DNA of 64,000 nt from NCBI GenBank assembly GCA_002499445.1, contig DALS01000051.1:1-64000 (forward strand), written 5' to 3'. A model generated the notes under the pieces. That model saw only the letters and a list, made by a program, of their open reading frames with translations. It did not search any database and was not told the DNA's origin. The stretch is from Methanosarcina sp. UBA293. GTDB lineage: Archaea; Halobacteriota; Methanosarcinia; Methanosarcinales; Methanosarcinaceae. A program made the translations under genes and the position numbers. Every line of letters starts with the position of its first letter. The stretch's first letter is position 1. Shown here piece after piece: positions 9,169 to 17,456 of this stretch.

Positions 9169-9243
9169 GGGCTCGTGGCTTAGCCAGGATATAGCGCTGG
9201 GCTTCTAACCCAGACGCCGGGGGTTCAAATCCCTTCGGGCCCG
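9169..9243 (+). tRNA. tRNA-Arg (anticodon TCT)
   Basis: A 75-base cloverleaf. The acceptor arm GGGCTCG (9169-9175) pairs with CGGGCCC (9236-9242), with G as discriminator. The anticodon arm CTGGG-CTTCTAA-CCCAG shows anticodon TCT, which reads AGA. The T arm contains GGTTCAAATC. CCA is not encoded. A TATA box lies about 90 bases upstream. Confidence 0.95.
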
Positions 9244-9490
9244 CTTAATTTTTACTTACTTCTAATTAATTCATCAAATTCTCTTTTACTGTTTTTGCAT
9301 TCTTATTTCTTTTCTACAAAACTCTTTATTTTCTGTTACGCGGCCTTCTACTCCGGATTTCAAAACAGAATGACTCTAAAATAGCTAAAATACGCTTAAA
9401 TTCAGAGAAATAATCAAAAAAGATTAACCGGAAAAAGCTTGAAATTATTCCTGCAATCTGTTATTTTTCCGGCTTAGTTAAGAAGTCTCA

Positions 9491-10084
9491 TCACTGATAT
9501 TTGCTGCCCTGGATGCTGGAAGCCATCTCAAAACTCTCTTCCGAGGGCATAACTATTGCCAGGATAATATACAGAACAATACCAATTCCTCCTTGCAGAG
9601 CAAGGGCTGCAAAAGCAAGCCGTATAAAGGTCGGGTCAATACCAAAGTATACTCCCAATCCGCCGCAGACTCCAAAGACCATACGCTCTTTTTTGCTTTT
9701 AGTAAGGCGCTTCTTAAGGGTATAGGTGGTGCGTTTTTCTTCCTTTTCTTCCCTAGCTTCCTCTATGACTTCTTCTCTAGCCTCTTCTGCGGCTTTCTCT
9801 TCTCTTTTTTCCTTTGGCTCTAAAGTGGTTTCTTCTTCCACCTTTCTCTCAGGTTTTGCCCATGATTTCTCTGTATAGCCAGTTTCAAGTTCCCCTTCAG
9901 GTTTGAAATCCTTTATTTTTGGTTCTTTTCGTTCTAGGGGCGCGGTGCTTTTACTGGTTTCTTTTGTTTTTCCCTCTGATCTTGCGCCTAGTTCCTCTTT
10001 AGATTCAGCTTTAGGTACCCCCGGCGCTTCAAAAAAGTTTCCTTTAGTTTCCTTTTTTTCTTGAGATTCGAGATTTTCCTGCAT
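9491..10084 (-). CDS. PspC-domain membrane protein with long charged N-terminal region
   Basis: A 197-residue protein. Residues 1-125 are low-complexity, rich in Glu, Lys and Arg, and probably disordered or coiled. Residues about 130-185 are a PspC domain (KERMVFGVCGGLGVYFGIDPTFIRLAFAAL) followed by one hydrophobic helix (GIGIVLYIILAIVMP). In bacteria PspC takes part in the phage-shock membrane-stress response; in archaea the domain is common but its role is unknown. Here the acidic/basic region would lie on one face of the membrane as a scaffold. The start ATG is at 10084. It is a single gene between tRNA-Arg and the broken permease. Confidence 0.85.
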   Translation of the reverse strand: MQENLESQEKKETKGNFFEAPGVPKAESKEELGARSEGKTKETSKSTAPLERKEPKIKDFKPEGELETGYTEKSWAKPERKVEEETTLEPKEKREEKAAEEAREEVIEEAREEKEEKRTTYTLKKRLTKSKKERMVFGVCGGLGVYFGIDPTFIRLAFAALALQGGIGIVLYIILAIVMPSEESFEMASSIQGSKYQ

Positions 10085-10167
10085 ATTGGTAATTCTATTT
10101 TTGAGGATTTATATTATGCTGGTATTTTTCTATCCTCTTTTACTATTTTTCATTTCTTTATTCTATT

Positions 10168-11299
10168 TCAGTGATATTCGTGACAGCCGCATTCTTTTTC
10201 CCTGCGGAATGTTCCGTATAACATCAAAGGGAGAAGGAAAACCGCAAAACCCAGCTTCAGATCTTCAGGAAGTAGTTCTTTTGCAGTTCCCATGGTTGCA
10301 ACTGCACTGATCCCAAGTTTTAGATAAAACCAGTCTAGCAGGAATCCTGCCCCAAGGGCACAGAGAGAAATGACTCCCAGATAAAGAGCAGCCGAACGTT
10401 TTCCAAGGAAACGGGCGACCATAGTTATGGTTGCTGCATTGGTTGCCGGACCCGCAAGGAGGAAAACAAAAGCTGTTCCCTGACTCATTCCCTTGGATAT
10501 CAGGCTTGCAGCAAGAGGGGTAGAAGCTGTAGCACAGATATAAAGGGGAATACCCACTGAAAGCATGACTAGCATTGATCCAAGCCCACCGCCGCCAAGG
10601 TAGTTTTGAATAAGGTTTTCTGGGATTGCGTAAGAGATTATTCCTGCAAACAGGATTCCGACAAGCATCCACTTTGAAATCTCTCCAGGCAGTTCGAGAT
10701 TGCTGGCTTATTGCAACTGCAGGACGAGAGGCTGCAAGAGGAAGGGTTGTACGTATTTCCCTGAACCGAAGTTCCAATCAAGGTCGAGACTGCAAGAACT
10801 CCTGCATTTTTCCCGGGGGTTTCCTGTTTTTTGAAATTCTGCTTTCCCGACTCTTCACCTATCAAAAAATTGTCTGCAAGCCCTGCAAGGATAGCAGTTA
10901 TAAGGGCAGCAAGCGGGCGGAAAACTGCCATCAGAGGATTCAGAAGAGCGTAAATGACCGCGATTGAGTCTACTCCTGTCTCTGGAGTCGAGATCAGGAA
11001 GGAAATGGTCGCGCCCCGGTTTGCTCCCCTTTTTTTATCGACATGGCTGCAGGAATGACTCCACAGGAGCATAATGGTAAGGGAAGACCTTCCAGGGAGG
11101 CATTGATAACAGAACGGATTTTTCCTGCGGAAGTTCCAAGGTATTCCACTATTTTCTGGTCAGGCACAAGGATATTGAGAAGACCTGCAATCCCCAGGCC
11201 GAAAATAAGGTAGGGAGCCGCCTCTACAAAGATTTCCCAGGATTCCAGGAGAATGCCTGAAAAAAGGGATATGTAGGCGTTGAGAAAATCAAAGCTCAT
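10168..11299 (-). pseudogene. SO_0444/ArsP-type metal efflux permease, broken by two frameshifts
   Basis: This is a permease of the SO_0444/DUF318 family (Cu, Zn or arsenical efflux) spread over three reading frames. The N-terminal part (ATG at 11299, overlapping the ArsR stop by 11 bases) carries CSCGVIPAAMSIKK. The frame is lost at the run of seven T at 11030-11036: one extra base would restore SIKKRGANRGATISFLISTPETGVDS. The second part ends in a cysteine-rich stretch (SSCSLSSCSCNK). A second shift near 10693-10705 again needs one extra base, giving PGEISKWMLVGILFAG. The C-terminal part ends with CGCHEY, a likely metal ligand. Both events are one-base losses. The gene is either decayed or affected by sequencing error; the first site is a homopolymer, the second is not. 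Confidence 0.8.
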
Positions 11300-11621
11300 G
11301 TTTTTCCTCCACATGTTCGAGGCACATCTCAATCAGCGTGCGGAAATGTTCGTCTGCAATATAATAAATCGTAAACTTTCCCTCTCTCCTGACCCTCACG
11401 AGGTCAAGCTGACTGAGGGTGCGAAGGCCATGTGAGATTGCGGACTGAGTGACACTAAGCACCTGTTCGAATTCGCAGACACACATCTCCTTTTGTCTTA
11501 ACAAGAAAAGTATCTTAAGGCGAGTCTCGGATTGAAGTGCCTGAAAAACTGCAGCCATCCGCATGATACTGTCTGAATCAGGAATATTTTGTAGCAAGTT
11601 TCCTATCTGTTTTGAATCCAC
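11289..11621 (-). CDS. ArsR/SmtB-family metal-responsive repressor
   Basis: A 110-residue winged-helix protein: ALQSETRLKILFLL, the classical ELxVCE-type segment KEMCVCEFEQVL (the cysteine pair CVC is a known As/Cd ligand position), the recognition helix TQSAISHGLRTLSQLDLVRVRREGK, and a wing followed by YYIADEHF. It is expected to bind the palindrome just upstream and release it on metal or arsenite binding. It overlaps the start of the permease by 11 bases, so the two form one transcript. The C-terminal histidines (EHVEEKHEL) may be extra ligands. Which metal is sensed cannot be fixed from the sequence. Confidence 0.92.
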   Translation of the reverse strand: MDSKQIGNLLQNIPDSDSIMRMAAVFQALQSETRLKILFLLRQKEMCVCEFEQVLSVTQSAISHGLRTLSQLDLVRVRREGKFTIYYIADEHFRTLIEMCLEHVEEKHEL

Positions 11622-11646
11622 TCTTTCACATTCATCCGGTATGAAT

Positions 11647-11668
11647 ATATGAACAAACGTTCACATAT
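11647..11668. promoter_or_regulatory. ArsR-type operator palindrome
   Basis: ATATGAAC (11647-11654), a four-base spacer, then GTTCA and ATAT (11659-11668, with one extra base) form an imperfect inverted repeat 26-47 bases upstream of the arsR start. The ATATGAAC/GTTC-ATAT form is the classical ArsR/SmtB operator, so autoregulation of the arsR-permease unit is likely. Confidence 0.75.
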
Positions 11669-11741
11669 CAATACTTACTTAATGACCCTGATAGTTGAGA
11701 AAGTTATTTGAATCTGATTAAGAGATCGCCAGAGCCTGGGT

Positions 11742-12515
11742 TCAGAGAACCAAAATAAAAATGATGAAAAGTGCAAGAATTAAAAGGGCTTTCCAGTCGT
11801 TTTTCTGCATGGAAAGCTCATGTATCGAGGTCCGCCTACTTCCCTGGTATCCTCTACTTTCCATTGCGAGAGCCAGTTCTTCGGCATCCCTGATCACACC
11901 TCTGAGCAGGGGAATTGCAAGGGCTGGAACCGAACGGAAAGGATTTTTTACGAAATCCATTCCTCTTGCAGCCTGGGCTGCTTTTGTCCGCTCAACTCTC
12001 TCGAACAGAAGAGGGAGAAAAGCTATAGAGATGTTCATCATCGTAGCAAGTTCAAAAGAGCTGATTCCCAACAGGCGTAATGGTAAAGGTCTTAGCATTC
12101 TTTCGATGCCGCAGGTAATTGCAGATGGATCGGTACTGGCTGTCAGGAGAGCTGCAAAAAGCAAAAGGAGTATAAACCGGGCAGCAAGTTTGAGCCCTAT
12201 TTCCAGTCCTTCCAGGCTCGGTTGAAGGATCCAGTACGAGACAAGTGCTCTTCCGTCTGTGAAAAATAATTGTGCAAGAAAAATGAAAATTATAAACAGC
12301 CTCATAGGCTTTACTGCTCTGAAAAACACTCTCATTGGCAACCCTGAGAGCAAAGCAAGGGCAAAGAAAAACGCGAAAAGAACTCCTATTTCTGCAAAAT
12401 TTTCAATCCTGAACGTCAGAAATCCAAGCAGCATTACTGCTACAATTTTTGTCCTGGGATCCAGCCTGTGAAGAAGGGAAGCCCCGGGCACGTAACTGAA
12501 GACAGGCTCCTGCAT
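11742..12515 (-). CDS. ecfT: ECF transporter transmembrane subunit EcfT (BioN/CbiQ type)
   Basis: A 257-residue membrane protein with the CbiQ/EcfT pattern: N-terminal HRLDPRTKIVAVMLLGF, several hydrophobic helices, and the cytoplasmic coupling motif AAQAARGMDF (an A-R-G signature near residue 185), followed by a second motif AMESRGYQGS near 220. These two Ala-Arg-Gly helices contact the ATPases. It is the last gene of a minus-strand unit bioY-ecfA-ecfA-ecfT, separated from the preceding ATPase by about 150 bases of T-rich DNA. It supplies the energising membrane scaffold for biotin uptake, and perhaps for other S components encoded elsewhere. Confidence 0.9.
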   Translation of the reverse strand: MQEPVFSYVPGASLLHRLDPRTKIVAVMLLGFLTFRIENFAEIGVLFAFFFALALLSGLPMRVFFRAVKPMRLFIIFIFLAQLFFTDGRALVSYWILQPSLEGLEIGLKLAARFILLLLFAALLTASTDPSAITCGIERMLRPLPLRLLGISSFELATMMNISIAFLPLLFERVERTKAAQAARGMDFVKNPFRSVPALAIPLLRGVIRDAEELALAMESRGYQGSRRTSIHELSMQKNDWKALLILALFIIFILVL

Positions 12516-12668
12516 ATTTCCTCTATTTTGTTTTTAAAACGTCTTCCAGGAATTTTTTCCTGTTTTTGTAATTTTTTCCGGTATTTTCCGCTATTATTTT
12601 CTTTACTCTTTAATTTTTATTGTTTCTCAAGAGCAATTTTCATTATTTCTCTCTTTCAAAAACAATTC

Positions 12669-13499
12669 TCATTGTTTCTCTTTTTCAAGAGCAAATTTCA
12701 CTCTCAGGATCTCTTCAAGAGCGTCTTCAACCGTGAATACTTCAGGGTTTACGGGGATTCCTCTTGCTCTGAGTTCTTTCATTATAGAAGCTATAGGCGG
12801 AAGCGGTACGCAATCTTTCCGAAGGTAGTTTTCCCGGCTGCCTTGAAAAACTATTCTTCCTTCTTTTATTAGCACGATTTTTTCCAGCAAAGGAAAAAAC
12901 CCTTTAAGATTATGGGTTACTGTTACAACTGCAGTTCCCATGTCTTTCACCTTTTTGAGAGCATCAAGAATTTCCTTTTTTCCAACCGGGTCAAGCCCTG
13001 TTATAGGTTCGTCTAACACCAGGTAATCTGGTCTGAGGGCAAGAGCGCTTGCAATGGCGACTCTTTGCATTTCACCCCCACTCAGGCTGAAAGGGTCTCG
13101 AGAAAGTATAGAATGGTCAAGAGAAACAGCTTTAATTGCCTCATATACTCTTTCCTCGGTTTCTTTTTTTGAGTACCCAAAGTTCTGAGGTCCAAAAGCT
13201 ATTTCCTCATACACGCTCTTACAAAAGAGCTGGTCTGCAGCCTGTTGAAAAACCATCCCTATCCTGCGTTTTGCTTCCCTTAAGGAAGGATCAAGCCCAT
13301 CCACGCGGACGGTTCCAGTTTCAGGCTTCAAAAGTCCGTTTAAAAGTTTTGTTAGAGTGGATTTTCCTGCGCCTTTTTCTCCAAGTATTCCAACGAACTC
13401 TCCTTTCTCTATCCGCAGGTTGATATCTCTTAAAGCAAGCGTTTCAAGAGGGGTTTTTCTGGAATAGGAGAAACTTACGTTTTCAAGAATAATCGGCAT
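12669..13499 (-). CDS. ECF transporter ATP-binding subunit
   Basis: A 276-residue ABC ATPase. Walker A GEKGAGKSTL (near residue 42; lysine-threonine intact, though the usual GxxGxGKS has an unusual GEKGAGKS form), Q loop MVFQQAADQLF, signature FSLSGGEMQRVAIASALA, Walker B YLVLDEPITGLDP, switch histidine VTVTHNL. The Q-loop DQLF sequence is typical of EcfA ATPases. It overlaps the upstream ATPase gene by 25 bases, which indicates translational coupling. It pairs with the neighbouring ATPase to power EcfT-BioY. Confidence 0.92.
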   Translation of the reverse strand: MPIILENVSFSYSRKTPLETLALRDINLRIEKGEFVGILGEKGAGKSTLTKLLNGLLKPETGTVRVDGLDPSLREAKRRIGMVFQQAADQLFCKSVYEEIAFGPQNFGYSKKETEERVYEAIKAVSLDHSILSRDPFSLSGGEMQRVAIASALALRPDYLVLDEPITGLDPVGKKEILDALKKVKDMGTAVVTVTHNLKGFFPLLEKIVLIKEGRIVFQGSRENYLRKDCVPLPPIASIMKELRARGIPVNPEVFTVEDALEEILRVKFALEKEKQ

Positions 13500-14299
13500 A
13501 ATTCCTCTGCAAAGCTTTTGGGAGAAAAGGTTTTTTCCCAGGGAATTACCATTCCATGAGTTTTTAGGAGCTCTGCCAGTTCAATCACAGAAGGTAGAGC
13601 AAGCCCAAGGGCTTGAAGGGAGGGGTTAGAAAAAACGCTCTCAGGCTCTCCTTCAAGCCTTATTTTCCCTTTTTCCATAACAATGATTCTATCTGCATCA
13701 TAGAGTTCTTCGAGATTGTGTGTAATATATACGACGGTCTTTCCTTTTTTATGTAGTTTTTTTATGGTTTCGAGGACAGCTTTTCCCGATTCCGGGTCAA
13801 GCATGGAAGTTATCTCATCAAAGATAAGGCACTCAGGACTCATTGCAAGGATTCCTGCCAAAGCTACACATTGACCCTGTCCTCCGCTCAACGTTTTTGG
13901 TGAACGATATTTGTACTTCTGAAGCCCTGTTTCGGCAAGAGCCATATCCACACATTTCTTGATTTCTACGGGAGGAAGACAGAGATTCTCTGGACCGAAA
14001 GCCAGGTCCTCCTCAATTGTCCTGCCCACAAATTGAGTTTCCGGATTCTGGAATACAACACCAACAAGTTTCCGGATTCCTGGAAGTTTTGAAGGGTCAC
14101 GGGTGTCCATTCCCCTTATCTTTACCCTGCCGGTCTGGGGCTTCAGGAGCCCGTTGAGTTGAAGGGCAAGTGTGGATTTTCCGCTGCCGTTTTTCCCAAT
14201 TATCCCCAAGAATTCCCCCTTTTTTACAGTTAGGTTTATGTTCTCAAGTGCAGGGGTTCCATCAGGATAACTGTAACTTACTTCTTCGAGCCTGATCAT
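13475..14299 (-). CDS. ECF transporter ATP-binding subunit
   Basis: A 274-residue ABC ATPase and the partner of the following gene. Walker A GKNGSGKSTLA, Q loop VVFQNPETQFVG (the NPETQ form is typical of EcfA), signature TLSGGQGQCVALAGILA (glutamine and cysteine replace the more usual QR/V, a mild deviation), Walker B CLIFDEITSMLDP, switch VYITHNL. It lies about 100 bases downstream of bioY and overlaps the next ATPase. The two ATPases share the family fold but differ in signature sequence, so they should form an asymmetric pair. Confidence 0.92.
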   Translation of the reverse strand: MIRLEEVSYSYPDGTPALENINLTVKKGEFLGIIGKNGSGKSTLALQLNGLLKPQTGRVKIRGMDTRDPSKLPGIRKLVGVVFQNPETQFVGRTIEEDLAFGPENLCLPPVEIKKCVDMALAETGLQKYKYRSPKTLSGGQGQCVALAGILAMSPECLIFDEITSMLDPESGKAVLETIKKLHKKGKTVVYITHNLEELYDADRIIVMEKGKIRLEGEPESVFSNPSLQALGLALPSVIELAELLKTHGMVIPWEKTFSPKSFAEELCRLFLKT

Positions 14300-14404
14300 A
14301 CTTAATCAAACTTTTATTTCTTCACTTTATATTTTTAATTCTGTGAAGCATTCCTTATTTAAATTCAACTTATTTTTTCTAGAAAAGTCAGAAGTAAAGA
14401 AGTA

Positions 14405-15004
14405 TTAGAGCTCATGGGTTGAAGCAATGTATGCGGCAACTGCAACTTTTATGATTTCTCCAGGCAGAAATGGAATGACACCAAAAGCAAGAGCTGTTCC
14501 AAGTCCTACCTCAGCTACGAGCATCAATTGAATAAACCCGCAGGCATAGATCACTAGGATTCCTGCGCTCATATTAAGGGCATTAATGAAGAGACCAGAT
14601 TTGTTAGTGTTTTCAGCCTTCTCGGAAAGCTTTCCTATAGTATAAGCTGCCAGAATGAATCCGATTATGTACCCACCTGTGGGGCCAAGCAACACTCCCA
14701 TTCCAGAGCTGCCTCCTGCAAATACAGGAAGCCCTGCTATGCCAAGCAAGGTATATACTATCATACTCAGGCTTCCCCATTTTCTTTTTAACATGCTTCC
14801 GGCAAGCAGGACAAAGAAAACCTGTAATGTGACAGGGACAGGGGAGAAAGGTATGGGAACCTGTATGTAAGCTCCTACGGCAGTCAGAGCCGCAAAAAGG
14901 GATGCAAAAACCATCATCCTCAGTTCAGGAGTATGATTGGAATATGATTTGTTGTTTTTTATGCGCATACATCTCCTCTTATTAATTTTAGCTGAATCTT
15001 TCAT
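14405..15004 (-). CDS. bioY: Biotin transporter substrate-specific subunit BioY
   Basis: A 199-residue integral membrane protein with the BioY pattern: MMVFASLFAALTAVGAYIQVPIPFSPVPVTLQ, FFVLLAGSMLKRKWG, LLGIAGLPVFAGGSSGMGVLLGPTGGYIIGF, and PFLPGEIIKVAVAAYIA at the C-terminus. About six helices. BioY captures biotin and works with the EcfA pair and EcfT encoded just downstream. The start could be ATG 15004 or the inner ATG at 14968, since the first residues (KDSAKINKRR) look non-essential. Five 17-bp repeats lie 106-190 bases upstream and may control it. Confidence 0.93.
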   Translation of the reverse strand: MKDSAKINKRRCMRIKNNKSYSNHTPELRMMVFASLFAALTAVGAYIQVPIPFSPVPVTLQVFFVLLAGSMLKRKWGSLSMIVYTLLGIAGLPVFAGGSSGMGVLLGPTGGYIIGFILAAYTIGKLSEKAENTNKSGLFINALNMSAGILVIYACGFIQLMLVAEVGLGTALAFGVIPFLPGEIIKVAVAAYIASTHEL

Positions 15005-15109
15005 TCTTTTGCTTTCTTCAGATTTGTCAAAACTTCATGTGCCCTGAAGGCAGGCATAAATAATCCAGTGCAAAGTAAAGCTGTAATTGGGTTTAGGATT
15101 AATAATAAA

Positions 15110-15194
15110 GAGTTAGATTAACTTAAGAGTTAGATTAACTTAAGAGTTAGATTAACGTAAGAGTTAGATTAACGTAAGAGTTAGATTAACGTAA
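15110..15194. repeat. Five 17-bp direct repeats upstream of bioY
   Basis: The unit GAGTTAGATTAACTTAA, or its GTAA-ending variant, occurs five times head to tail at 15110, 15127, 15144, 15161 and 15178. Units 1-2 end in CTTAA and units 3-5 in CGTAA; otherwise they are identical. Each unit holds the small inverted repeat GTTA-GAT-TAAC. A looser GATTGAAGTTRATT pair follows at about 15197-15224. The array lies 106-190 bases upstream of bioY, suitable for a cooperative regulator. Confidence 0.85.
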
Positions 15195-15657
15195 GAGATT
15201 GAAGTTAATTGATTGAAGTTGATTAATACTGAATTAATTGATAAAGAATGAATGTATTTGATCGAGATCTGATCTGTTTAATTATCATTAAACTTAACTT
15301 ATTAAGGTAAAGCCCGGCTAACAAACATTTTAGTCAATTAATTATAATTAACTCTGCTTAATGGTGACTTGGATATAGGCAGCCTGGTATCATTATATCG
15401 ATAACTTCATAAGGATTAATTTACAAGCTCTGAAAGATAGTAGTCAAGTGGAAATCTAAGGTATTGTTAACCTCTCTAGGGTCAATGGTTTACATTAGAT
15501 TTAAAACTTTCCTGAAAAACCGATTCTTGTTTACAAGCATAAATTCACAGCTATGGAGCGATAATTAAATATATATCTTATGCCGGTATTATGGATACTT
15601 CACATGAAATACAAATTCAGCAGGCAGCTGCAATATATTTTTGAGAACACATTTCAT

Positions 15658-15732
15658 GGGCGCGTGGCCTAGCCAGGATATGGCGGCAGCCTCCTAAGCT
15701 GTAAACCGGGGGTTCAAATCCCTTCGCGCCCG
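15658..15732 (+). tRNA. tRNA-Arg (anticodon CCT)
   Basis: A 75-base cloverleaf. Acceptor GGGCGCG (15658-15664) pairs with CGCGCCC (15725-15731), with G as discriminator. The anticodon arm GCAGC-CTCCTAA-GCTGT gives anticodon CCT, which reads AGG. The T arm has GGTTCAAATC. CCA is not encoded. A TATA-like AAATATATAT lies at about 15566-15576. The body closely resembles tRNA-Arg(TCT) at 9169, suggesting an old duplication. Confidence 0.93.
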
Positions 15733-16043
15733 CTAATTTCCTTCATCATGTTTTATCAGTTTTATAGGAAGAAGTGTAAAACCTCTAAGTCTTTAGTCTA
15801 GTGATAGTTCTTTAGCTTAGTGGTAGTTCACCTGGAGATAAAGTCTATTTTTGAATTCTGGTATTTTTTGAATGCTCTATCAATTTAGAGGAAGATAATG
15901 AAAAATTAGATTTTCTTGAATTACGGGATACATTGTATCGACTATGGTAAATTTTTTATATAGAGAATGAGTATTCCCATACTCGATATACAGCATGATT
16001 TTATATATTATAAGCCAGTGCAGTCAATTCTATTAGAAATAAA
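15733..16043. other. Intergenic region with a tRNA-like remnant
   Basis: These 311 bp hold no gene. At about 15806-15850 a short stretch (TTTAGCTTAGTGGTAGTTCA and on) looks like the 5' half of a tRNA, with a D-arm-like GCTTAGTGGTAG, but no matching anticodon and T arms follow. A TATA-like TATATA lies near 15957-15963 and could serve the acetyltransferase gene. Confidence 0.35.
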
Positions 16044-16520
16044 ATGTCACCTAAGAGGAAGCACCAATTGATCAGGAAAGCTAGGGTAGATGACGTTGTT
16101 GTGATGAAGCAGATCATCAACACTTATTCGAAGGAAGAGCTAATGCTCGCCCGTTCACTTAGTGAAATGTATGAGAACATCAGGGATTATTACGTTTGCG
16201 AGATTGATGGAGAGGTTGTGGGCTGCTGTGCCCTGCATGTTGTATGGGAAGACCTCGCAGAGATACTTGCTCTTGCCGTAAATCCTACATATGCTAGAAA
16301 AGGAATAGGTACAAAACTTGTCACGGCCTGTCTTGAGGATGCTAAAAACCTTAACATGAAGGAAGTTTTCGCACTTACTTACGTACCTGGGTTTTTCAAG
16401 TCTCTTGGATTTAAAATTGTGGATAAGAACAGCCTTCCCAGGAAAATCTGGTCTGGCTGTCTGAAATGCCCCAAGTTTCCAGACTGTAACGAAATTGCTG
16501 TTCTTAAATCAATTGAGTAA
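16044..16520 (+). CDS. GNAT acetyltransferase, N-acetylglutamate synthase-like
   Basis: A 158-residue GNAT protein similar to the acetyltransferase domain of ArgA. Visible are IRKARVDDVVVMKQIINTYS (the first strand and helix), DYYVCEIDGEVVGCCALHV, the acetyl-CoA loop VNPTYARKGIGTKLV (R/Q-x-x-G-x-G/A form) and VFALTYVPGFFKSLGFK, which is typical of NAGS-type GNATs. The C-terminal cluster WSGCLKCPKFPDCNE has three cysteines and recalls similar tails in methanogen NAGS-like proteins. It may make N-acetylglutamate for arginine synthesis, or acetylate another amine. It starts at ATG 16044. It is a single gene. Confidence 0.8.
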   Translation: MSPKRKHQLIRKARVDDVVVMKQIINTYSKEELMLARSLSEMYENIRDYYVCEIDGEVVGCCALHVVWEDLAEILALAVNPTYARKGIGTKLVTACLEDAKNLNMKEVFALTYVPGFFKSLGFKIVDKNSLPRKIWSGCLKCPKFPDCNEIAVLKSIE

Positions 16521-16743
16521 TTAAATACTCCTGAACTCTTTTTTCTATTTTTTCTATATTAAACAGTTTAAATCAGAATTCCTAGAAATCAGATTTCTGA
16601 GAAATTAAAATTCTCAAGATTTTTATTTATATAGTTAGAACAAATTTAGTCAAAAAACGAAAATTATTTATTCAGGCGGTTGCTTTTTTAGGCTGCCCTA
16701 ATATATGATCTCAAAGTCAGGCATGTATTGGTGGGATGATGTT

Positions 16744-17409
16744 ATGCATATAGATCGATTTGAAGAGTATCTTGAGACAATTCTCTACCTAATTAGAAAG
16801 AATCAGGGCCCTGCAAAGACCAAACAGATCTCTGAAGAACTCAATGTATCTCCGCCGAGTGTGACGGAAATGATAAAGAAGTTACATTCTTCAGGACTTG
16901 TAGAGTATACACCTTATCAGGGAGTCGAATTAACTGAAAAAGGAATTGATCAGGCTATAAAGATAAAGAGAAAGCACCAAGTGCTTGAGACTTTCTTGGT
17001 TGATGTCCTTCACTTTGATAGGAGGAGCGCCCATAAAGAAGCCTGTGAACTTGAACATGCAGTATCTGATGCCGTACTCGAAAAGCTCTACGAATTTCTT
17101 GGAAGTCCTGAATACTGCCCTGACGGGAACCCTATCAATCTTGATAAGGATAATATCAGCAGAGATGAGAAATTCATCCCTCTTGATGAAATGGAAGAGG
17201 GAAGTTCTGGCAAAATTGCTAGGGTAACTCTTTCCAGGGATACTAAAGAACGCCTGAGTTCTCTTGGAATTCTTACTGGAGAAGATATCAAAGTCAGGCG
17301 TAAGCAGAAACAGGGTAGTATCTCGGTTATAGCAGTAGGATCGGAAGTTGCTCTCGGAAGGGACGTCGCAAAGAAAATTTTCATAGTTCCAAAACGTAAA
17401 ACCGTCTGA
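16744..17409 (+). CDS. DtxR/MntR-family iron-dependent regulator with FeoA (SH3) domain
   Basis: A 222-residue regulator. Residues 1-65 are the winged helix (FEEYLETILYLIRKNQGPAKTKQISEELNVSPPSVTEMIKKL), 65-140 the metal-binding/dimerisation domain (KRKHQVLETFLVDVLHF, KEACELEHAVSDAVLEKL), and 150-220 a FeoA-like SH3 domain (IARVTLSRDTKERLSSLGILTGEDIKV). I place the start at ATG 16744 (MHIDRFEEYLE), matching family length and having GGTGG upstream; ATG 16705 would add 13 residues. feoB begins 47 bases downstream with no free-standing feoA in between. This suggests an iron-responsive feo unit. Confidence 0.88.
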   Translation: MHIDRFEEYLETILYLIRKNQGPAKTKQISEELNVSPPSVTEMIKKLHSSGLVEYTPYQGVELTEKGIDQAIKIKRKHQVLETFLVDVLHFDRRSAHKEACELEHAVSDAVLEKLYEFLGSPEYCPDGNPINLDKDNISRDEKFIPLDEMEEGSSGKIARVTLSRDTKERLSSLGILTGEDIKVRRKQKQGSISVIAVGSEVALGRDVAKKIFIVPKRKTV

Positions 17410-17456
17410 ATTGGAGAAAAGACGCATAACTGGCATGAAGCCGAAAAACTGGAGAC

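Noticed and set aside
15806..15850. A tRNA-like stretch (GCTTAGTGGTAG) after tRNA-Arg(CCT)
   Set aside because: Only the D-arm-like part is present; no acceptor stem, anticodon stem or T arm could be paired, so I do not call a tRNA.
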